From Pseudomonas mosselii (GTDB lineage Bacteria; Pseudomonadota; Gammaproteobacteria; Pseudomonadales; Pseudomonadaceae), in NCBI RefSeq assembly GCF_005796105.1, contig NZ_VAUO01000004.1, positions 248,001 to 312,000 on the forward strand: a DNA stretch of 64,000 bases, in the 5' to 3' direction. This document shows positions 59,097 to 64,000 of the stretch, piece by piece. The position numbers were made by a program, and so were the translations under genes. The notes under the pieces were generated by a model. The model made no database searches. It was not told where the DNA came from and saw only the letters and a list, made by a program, of their open reading frames with translations. Each line of letters opens with the position of its first letter. Position 1 is the stretch's first letter.

Positions 59097-59152
59097 AGAG
59101 TAGGGAGGGCGTCCTGAACCACCGCTGAACCCAGCCTGAACCTTCGCTGAAC
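59097..59152 (-). promoter_or_regulatory. PhoP box with four direct repeats and -10 of the oprH promoter
   Basis: On the minus strand GTTCAG occurs four times with an exact 11-bp period (forward coordinates of CTGAAC: 59114, 59125, 59136, 59147). The last repeat is followed after 11 bp by TACTCT (59097-59102), a -10-like hexamer. PhoP binds two such repeats as a dimer; four in one face-aligned array suggest two dimers. It drives oprH-phoP-phoQ. Confidence 0.88.
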
Positions 59153-59184
59153 GAAGCGGCCACCGTCGTAAAAGGAGTTAGACC

Positions 59185-59976
59185 ATGCGTTCCCTGCTTG
59201 CCCTGGCACTGTTGTGCTGTACCGCCCTTGCTCAGGCGGCGGTGCAGACCCGAGAAATCCGCTACCAGGATGCCGACGGCACCGCGCTGATCGGCTACTA
59301 CGCCTATGACGATGCCATCGAAGGCAAGCGCCCCGGCATCGTCGTGGTGCATGAATGGTGGGGGCTGAACGATTACGCCAAGCGCCGTGCCCGCGACCTC
59401 GCCGCCTTGGGCTACAACGCCCTGGCCATCGACATGTACGGCGACGGCAAGCACACCGAGCACCCCCAGGACGCCCAGGCGTTCATGGCGGCGGCGATGA
59501 AAGACCCCGCCGCCGCCGCGCGACGCTTCGATGCCGGGCTAGAACTGCTGAAGCTGCAACCGAACACCAACAAGCACCAACTGGGCGCAGTGGGTTACTG
59601 CTTTGGCGGCAAGGTGGTACTCGACGCCGCGCGGCGTGGCGAGAAACTCGACGGAGTGGTGAGCTTCCATGGCGCCCTGGCCACCCAGACCCCGGCCAAG
59701 CCAGGCGTGGTGCGGGCGAAGATCCTGGTGGAGCACGGCGAGGCCGACAGCATGGTGACCCCGGAGCAGGTGGCGGCATTCAAGGCCGAAATGGACGCAG
59801 CCAAGGCCGACTACCGGTTCGTCGCGATTCCAGGGGCCAAGCATGGCTTCACCAACCCGGATGCCGACCGCCTGAGCCATGGCGCGCATGGTGGCCCGGA
59901 TATCGGCTATGACAAGGCCGCGGACGAGAGTTCCTGGAAGGACATGCAGGCGTTCTTCAAGACCGCCTTCGACTGA
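59185..59976 (+). CDS. Exported dienelactone hydrolase-family protein
   Basis: The 263-residue precursor has a signal peptide (about 1-18, ending ALAQA) and an alpha/beta hydrolase fold with the triad Cys139 (GYCFGG), Asp188 (HGEADSM) and His220 (GAKHGF). Dienelactone hydrolases use this Cys-Asp-His set, but exported members have no known substrate. It is divergent from oprH; the shared gap carries the PhoP box. Confidence 0.9.
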   Translation: MRSLLALALLCCTALAQAAVQTREIRYQDADGTALIGYYAYDDAIEGKRPGIVVVHEWWGLNDYAKRRARDLAALGYNALAIDMYGDGKHTEHPQDAQAFMAAAMKDPAAAARRFDAGLELLKLQPNTNKHQLGAVGYCFGGKVVLDAARRGEKLDGVVSFHGALATQTPAKPGVVRAKILVEHGEADSMVTPEQVAAFKAEMDAAKADYRFVAIPGAKHGFTNPDADRLSHGAHGGPDIGYDKAADESSWKDMQAFFKTAFD

Positions 59977-60031
59977 GCAGCCAGCACCGGGCATGACTTG
60001 CACCCTGGCGCATGGCTGGCACAATACCGCC

Positions 60032-60727
60032 ATGAACAGATTGCCCGCCTGCTGCACCCCGCCCCAGCACCACTGGCCCCTGCCCCGCCCGGTCGAGGGG
60101 GCGGTGCTGGTGAGCTGTACGTTCGATCCGGCGCGACTCGCCGCTGACGACTTCCAGCGTGCCGGGATTGTCCAGAGCGCCAGCCTGCAACGCTCGGTCG
60201 CCAAGCGCCAAGCTGAGTACCTGGCAGGCCGGGTGTGCGCCCGCGAGGCGCTGCGCCTACTCGATGGCCGTGACTATGTCCCCGCCACGGCAGAGGATCG
60301 CGCGCCGATCTGGCCTGCGGCCATTCATGGCTCGATTACCCATGGCCAGGGCTGGGCCGCCGCCGTGGTGGCCGCCCGAGGCACCGGCCTGGGCCTGGAT
60401 CAGGAAACCCTGCTCAGCGACGAACGCGCCGAACGCCTGGCCAGCGAAATTCTGACCCCCGCCGAACTTGAACGCCTCGCTCCTGCTCAGCAGGCGCTGG
60501 CGGTGACGCTGACGTTCTCGCTCAAGGAAAGCCTGTTCAAGGCGCTCTACCCGATCACCCGTCAACGCTTTTATTTCCAGCATGCCGAGGTGCTGACCTG
60601 GTCCGCCGACGGCCACGCCCGCTTGCGCCTGCTCACCGACCTGTCAGCCCAGTGGCGCCACGGCGTGGAACTCGATGGCCAGTTCTGCGTGCAGGACGGC
60701 CACCTGTTGAGCCTGGTCAGCGTCTAG
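60032..60727 (+). CDS. 4'-phosphopantetheinyl transferase (PcpS-like)
   Basis: The 231-residue enzyme of the EntD/Sfp type loads phosphopantetheine onto acyl and peptidyl carrier proteins. The motifs SITHG (101-105), GLGLDQE (119-125, metal-binding Asp123 and Glu125) and FSLKESLFKAL (162-172) are present. In Pseudomonas one such enzyme, PcpS, serves both primary and secondary metabolism. The gene overlaps the end of the convergent kinase gene by 4 bp. Confidence 0.88.
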   Translation: MNRLPACCTPPQHHWPLPRPVEGAVLVSCTFDPARLAADDFQRAGIVQSASLQRSVAKRQAEYLAGRVCAREALRLLDGRDYVPATAEDRAPIWPAAIHGSITHGQGWAAAVVAARGTGLGLDQETLLSDERAERLASEILTPAELERLAPAQQALAVTLTFSLKESLFKALYPITRQRFYFQHAEVLTWSADGHARLRLLTDLSAQWRHGVELDGQFCVQDGHLLSLVSV

Positions 60728-62328
60728 TCGCGAGGCTGCTCACGCGGCCAACTCAAGCTGAAGCGGGCCCCACCCAGCGACTCGCTATGCCCCACCAAGG
60801 CACGCCCGCCGTGCCAGTAGATGATCCGCCGCACGATCGACAAGCCCAAGCCATGGCCGCCCGAAGCGCGGGTTCGGCTATCATCCAGGCGCGTGAAGGG
60901 GGTGAAGATGCGGTCCCACACGCCCTCGGGAATACCTGGGCCGTCGTCTTCCACATCGATTCGGCAACGCTGCTGGCCTAACTGGTAGCTCAAGCGCACC
61001 TCGGACTCGGCATGGCGCATGGCATTGCGCACCAGGTTCTGTACGGCCCGGTGCAGGTAGCGCGGCTCGGCCTCGACCCAGGCACCCGCGCCCTCCAGGC
61101 CACGGCATGCTGCGCGCAGCACGCGCACCTCGGCGCGCAGCGGGGCCAGTTCGGCGATCACCCGGTCGAGCAGCGCATCCAGGTCCACGGCCTGGAACTG
61201 CAAGGCCGGCGTGCCCTGCTCCAGGCGCGCGTAGGTCAGCATCTCGTCGACCAGCTTGTCCAGGTCCTGAATATCGCCATCCATGCCCGCCAGGTGCTTG
61301 GCACGCGCCTGCTCGGTGCTCGCGCTTTCGAGCATCTCCAGGCCGAAGCGCAGACGTGCCACCGGCGTACGCAGTTCATGGGACACCGCCCGCACCAGCT
61401 CGCGCTGCATGGTCAGCGAACGCTGCAGGTGCTCGGCCATACCGTTGAACGCTTCGGCCAGGCGCCCGACCGAGTCCGCACCACCGGCCGGCACACGGGT
61501 GTCGAGGCTGCCCTGGGCGAGGCGTGTCGCGGCCACCTCCAGCCCCGAGAGTCGGCGTTCCAGCCCTCGCACCAGCAGGTACACCACCAACCCGATCAGG
61601 CACAGGCCCAGGCAGGCAATCAAAATCAGCAATTGCGGCGGATACGGGTTGAGCTGGTGCAGCGGGCCGATCTCAAGCACCCAGGGCGAACCCGAAAGGC
61701 CCGAGAACACGCGGATCGAGTCGCCATCCTTGCCCAGCGCCATCACCGTGTCGCCCTCCTCTACCCGGCGACGCTGGTCGTCATCCAGGGCCGTGCGCTC
61801 GATGCGTTGCAGGGCAATGTCGAACCCAAAACCTTTGCTGCGCTTCAATTGCGCCAGACGCGCCTGTTGCTCGGTCACCGGGTAGCGCACCAACTCGTCG
61901 GCCAACAAATAAAGCGTGGCGCGCGCCAACTGCTCGCTGACCTGCTTGACCTCGGCCACCAGCAACAGGTCTTCACGGCCCACGCGGCGCAGCACTCGGG
62001 CAGCGTGGGGGCCGGTCTTCTCCACCACCACCAGGTCACGGTACAGACGTGCCCGCTGGCCGCCATCGAGGGTGAAAGCCGACATCGGCTGCAACTTCAA
62101 CGGCACCCCGAGCAGGCGCTCCCACATCAACAGCGAACGCTTGCGCGCCACCTCGTTCTGCTGCGCCAGGTTGTCGGCCATCAGGCTGAAGGTGCCCTGG
62201 GCCAGGCCCTCGCGGTGCTGGCCGGCGCGCACCTCGTTGACCAGGTGCAAACTCAGCGCACCGAGCACGGCAACCAGCACCAACACGGCCAGCATGCCGC
62301 CGTAGATGCGCAGGAAGATCGCGTTCAT
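60724..62328 (-). CDS. RstB-like sensor histidine kinase
   Basis: The 534-residue kinase has an N-terminal helix (about 7-29), a large periplasmic domain (30-240), a second helix (about 235-257), HAMP, a HisKA domain (LVRAVSHELRTPVARLRFGL) and a HATPase domain (GGHGLGLSIVRR). Layout and neighbours (the regulator upstream, nrdA beyond) fit the RstB-like kinase of Pseudomonas. The signal is unknown. It overlaps the regulator by 4 bp. Confidence 0.88.
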   Translation of the reverse strand: MNAIFLRIYGGMLAVLVLVAVLGALSLHLVNEVRAGQHREGLAQGTFSLMADNLAQQNEVARKRSLLMWERLLGVPLKLQPMSAFTLDGGQRARLYRDLVVVEKTGPHAARVLRRVGREDLLLVAEVKQVSEQLARATLYLLADELVRYPVTEQQARLAQLKRSKGFGFDIALQRIERTALDDDQRRRVEEGDTVMALGKDGDSIRVFSGLSGSPWVLEIGPLHQLNPYPPQLLILIACLGLCLIGLVVYLLVRGLERRLSGLEVAATRLAQGSLDTRVPAGGADSVGRLAEAFNGMAEHLQRSLTMQRELVRAVSHELRTPVARLRFGLEMLESASTEQARAKHLAGMDGDIQDLDKLVDEMLTYARLEQGTPALQFQAVDLDALLDRVIAELAPLRAEVRVLRAACRGLEGAGAWVEAEPRYLHRAVQNLVRNAMRHAESEVRLSYQLGQQRCRIDVEDDGPGIPEGVWDRIFTPFTRLDDSRTRASGGHGLGLSIVRRIIYWHGGRALVGHSESLGGARFSLSWPREQPRD

Positions 62329-63035
62329 GGCGCCAGCGCCTGGGCCGCCTCGCCAACGAACAGGTAGCCCTTGCTGCGCAGGGTCTTGATCAGCCGCGGG
62401 TTGAGCGGATCGTCACCGATTTTGGGGCGGATCTTGGAAATACGCACATCGATGGAGCGGTCCTGACCGTCATAGCCCACCCCACGCAGGGCGGTGAAGA
62501 TCTGCTCACGCGACAGCACCCGCCCGGCGTGGCTGGCGAGCAGCCAGAGCAGGTCGAACTCGGCACCGGTCAGCTCGACCCGCTGGCCTTCCAGGCGCGC
62601 CTCGCGCAGGCGGTTGTCGATCTGCAACGCGCCAAATGCCAGGAGCTGCCGCCGCTCAGGCGCTTCGCTGCGCCGCAACAGGGCCTGGATTCGCGCCAGC
62701 AACAGGCGCGGGCGCACCGGCTTGCAGACGTAGTCGTCGGCGCCCTGGTCCAGGCCCTGCACCTGGTCGAGTTCATCGCTACGGGCGGTGAGCATCAGGA
62801 TCGGGCCTGCATATTGGCCGCGTACGCGCCGGCAGATGCTCAGGCCGTCTTCACCGGGCAGCATCAGGTCGAGGATCACCAGGTCCGGCTGGCTGTCGAT
62901 GATGCGCCGCACGGCGCGGGCGCCATCGCCTTCGACGCTGACCTCGTAGCCATTGGCCTGGAGGTACTCGGCGGTGAGTTCGGCGAGGCGCGGGTCGTCT
63001 TCGACGATGAGAATGCGGTTGCTGGGTTGATCCAT
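62325..63035 (-). CDS. RstA-like response regulator
   Basis: The 236-residue OmpR-family regulator has a receiver with Asp in LVILDLMLPGEDG and Lys in VCKPVRPR, and a winged helix (LTGAEFDLLWLLA, RVLSREQIFTALRG, SIDVRISKIRPKIG, IKTLRSKGYLF). It forms an operon with the RstB-like kinase. Targets are unknown; the divergent nrdA gene is one possibility, not shown by the sequence. Confidence 0.9.
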   Translation of the reverse strand: MDQPSNRILIVEDDPRLAELTAEYLQANGYEVSVEGDGARAVRRIIDSQPDLVILDLMLPGEDGLSICRRVRGQYAGPILMLTARSDELDQVQGLDQGADDYVCKPVRPRLLLARIQALLRRSEAPERRQLLAFGALQIDNRLREARLEGQRVELTGAEFDLLWLLASHAGRVLSREQIFTALRGVGYDGQDRSIDVRISKIRPKIGDDPLNPRLIKTLRSKGYLFVGEAAQALAP

Positions 63036-63341
63036 TGCCCCTGCCTTCTAATTGTTATTGTCTGTCTTCTGCTGCGGCCCTTTCGCGGGCGCTGTCAACC
63101 CAAGTCCCTGATCCCGATCAGGATTCACTTCACTAAAGCGCAATATCTGCCCCGGATACTACGTCCAGCCCCGCCCCCTGCCAACCACGCCGACGCAGCC
63201 CTCGACTGAAGCGTTTTTTGTGATAGGGTGCGCGCCCTTGAAAATCTGTCGCACCCTGAAGAAACCCGGAAATTTCGCGCAAACCAGTTAGCACAAGGCC
63301 TACAGCGAATACCCACCTAAGACTCACAAAGTACCCACAAC

Positions 63342-63350
63342 TTATCCACA
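63342..63350 (+). promoter_or_regulatory. DnaA box upstream of nrdA
   Basis: TTATCCACA is the perfect DnaA consensus. It lies 13 bp upstream of the -35-like TTGCAA of nrdA. DnaA control of nrdAB is known in E. coli, so this site may link dNTP supply to replication. Confidence 0.7.
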
Positions 63351-63378
63351 GGGCGCTCGCCTTGCAAAGCCCCTGATA

Positions 63379-63425
63379 CCGCATTATCTTGTATCCCCAT
63401 CGCGACGAACCACTAGATATTGGGG
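63379..63425 (+). promoter_or_regulatory. Pair of NrdR boxes at the nrdA promoter
   Basis: Box 1 (63379-63394, CCGCATTATCTTGTAT) and box 2 (63410-63425, CCACTAGATATTGGGG) both resemble the NrdR consensus acaCwAtATaTwGtgt. Their centres are 31 bp apart, three helical turns, as is typical of NrdR sites. Box 1 covers the -10 element, suiting repression. Confidence 0.8.
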
Positions 63426-63804
63426 TTCGAGCAAAATCACAAACACAAGTCGACAGGCAAATTCAAGCGAATTTACCCACTGAACTTAGCGTGATTTCAC
63501 CTGCCAAACCGCTCCTGCGGAGGCGACCGAGGCAAGCCCGTCCACGGCCTTGTTCGGGTATGAATGCTGCAGGCAACGCCGGGCACTCATCAGCAACCGT
63601 TTTTGGGCATGGCCCAGAACCTTTGACTTCGGCCAGGGAGCGGCAGATGCACTGCCCTAATTCCTGAGTCTGTCCCGAAGTTGGCAAGCCCGCGCGGCGG
63701 ATGCACTGGCAGTGCGTCCCCACCCAGGCCACCAGACTGGCGGATGGAACGGTGGGCGCCCACAAGGCGCCTGAACACTATAGAAACTGTGGAGACACCC
63801 ACCC

Positions 63805-64000
63805 ATGCAAACCGACACAACTCGCGAGAACCCGCAGGCCCTGGCGCCGCAGGCCGAGTCCAATCAGGACCTGGCTGCCACCGCCCCAGGCCAACTGCGC
63901 GTGATCAAGCGCAACGGTACTGTCGTCGCCTACACCGACGACAAGATCACCGTGGCCATCACCAAGGCGTTCCTCGCAGTTGAAGGCGGCACCGCCGCTG
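63805..64000 (+). CDS. nrdA: Class Ia ribonucleotide reductase alpha subunit NrdA (5' end only)
   Basis: The ATG at 63805 opens a frame that runs off the right edge; 65 codons are visible. After a variable N-terminus, residues 31-56 (LRVIKRNGTVVAYTDDKITVAITKAF, cut here into LRVIKRNG and DDKITVAITKAF) are the ATP-cone domain that senses ATP/dATP. NrdR boxes and a DnaA box upstream support the identity. Confidence 0.92.
   Translation, partial: MQTDTTRENPQALAPQAESNQDLAATAPGQLRVIKRNGTVVAYTDDKITVAITKAFLAVEGGTAA

Larger units (their letters stand above)
63036..63804. promoter_or_regulatory. Long divergent regulatory region of the RstA-like gene and nrdA
   Basis: The 769-bp gap contains a perfect DnaA box (63342-63350), two NrdR boxes (63379-63394 and 63410-63425) and a likely nrdA promoter (TTGCAA 63363-63368, TATCTT 63385-63390). 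The nrdA leader would be about 400 nt. Its 3' part (about 63700-63780) can form small hairpins such as GCACTGGCAGTGC. No B12 riboswitch signature is seen in the leader. Confidence 0.65.

Noticed and set aside
61012..62367. A 451-codon plus-strand frame opposite the RstB-like kinase
   Set aside because: Shadow frame with no domains; the kinase motifs on the minus strand are intact.
63426..63804. B12 riboswitch in the nrdA leader
   Set aside because: The B12 box and other conserved elements clearly seen at 23652-23850 are not present here.

Overview
The window is a stretch of Pseudomonas chromosome, most likely from the P. putida group. It is GC-rich and densely coded. It carries Pseudomonas signature loci (GacS, the OprH-PhoP-PhoQ cluster, a CrbS/MxtR-type transporter-kinase, and a long cob operon in the Pseudomonas gene order) and P. 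putida-type REP palindromes between genes. No rRNA, tRNA, CRISPR array or intact insertion sequence was recognised.

Layout. 1-9.4 kb: a partial TDT-family channel, an MFS carrier, a transporter/hybrid-kinase fusion (CrbS-like), RmuC, a Sel1-repeat protein, a 0.9-kb non-coding region with a strong promoter-like site, and two small hypothetical genes. 9.5-14.7 kb: a FadL porin, a LysR regulator divergent from a DUF2798 gene, and a MarR-MFS-small protein-glutathione peroxidase cluster with two copies of a MarR-type operator. 14.8-23.9 kb: a ten-gene cobalamin operon (cobO-cobB-bluB-cbiB-cobD-cobQ-cobU-cobT-cobC-cobS), almost every junction overlapping, led by an AdoCbl riboswitch. 24-29 kb: a hypothetical gene, two NlpC/P60 lipoproteins, Hda, an AI-2E/PerM protein and a DUF2066 protein. 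29.4-38.4 kb: purMN, a DUF3108 gene, a 60-aa gene, DUF2058-mazG-relA, rlmD and cysM.

38.4-39.7 kb is a non-coding repeat island: a hexamer array, two inverted copies of a roughly 270-bp repeat, a REP pair and a MITE-like element. 39.7-51.8 kb: a PirRS-like two-component pair, gacS, ldhA, several small envelope or redox genes (META lipoprotein, TlpA-like thioredoxin, ArsC, WrbA), a DNA glycosylase, ttcA, a Yip1-family protein and sprT. 51.8-54.3 kb: a large RTX serralysin-type protease with no secretion genes nearby. 54.4-64 kb: dctA with a sigma-54 promoter, oprH-phoP-phoQ with a four-repeat PhoP box, a dienelactone hydrolase, a phosphopantetheinyl transferase, a second two-component pair (RstAB-like) and the start of nrdA, whose upstream region carries two NrdR boxes and a DnaA box.

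Themes. Signal transduction is heavily represented: five histidine kinases and three separate response regulators. Regulation is readable in several places: riboswitch, PhoP box, NrdR and DnaA boxes, sigma-54 promoter, MarR palindromes. The most unusual items are the repeat island with its MITE-like insertion, the RTX protease built from an 83-residue repeat, and the MarR/MFS/40-aa/Gpx cluster. I did not find convincing evidence of a wholly new multi-gene system.
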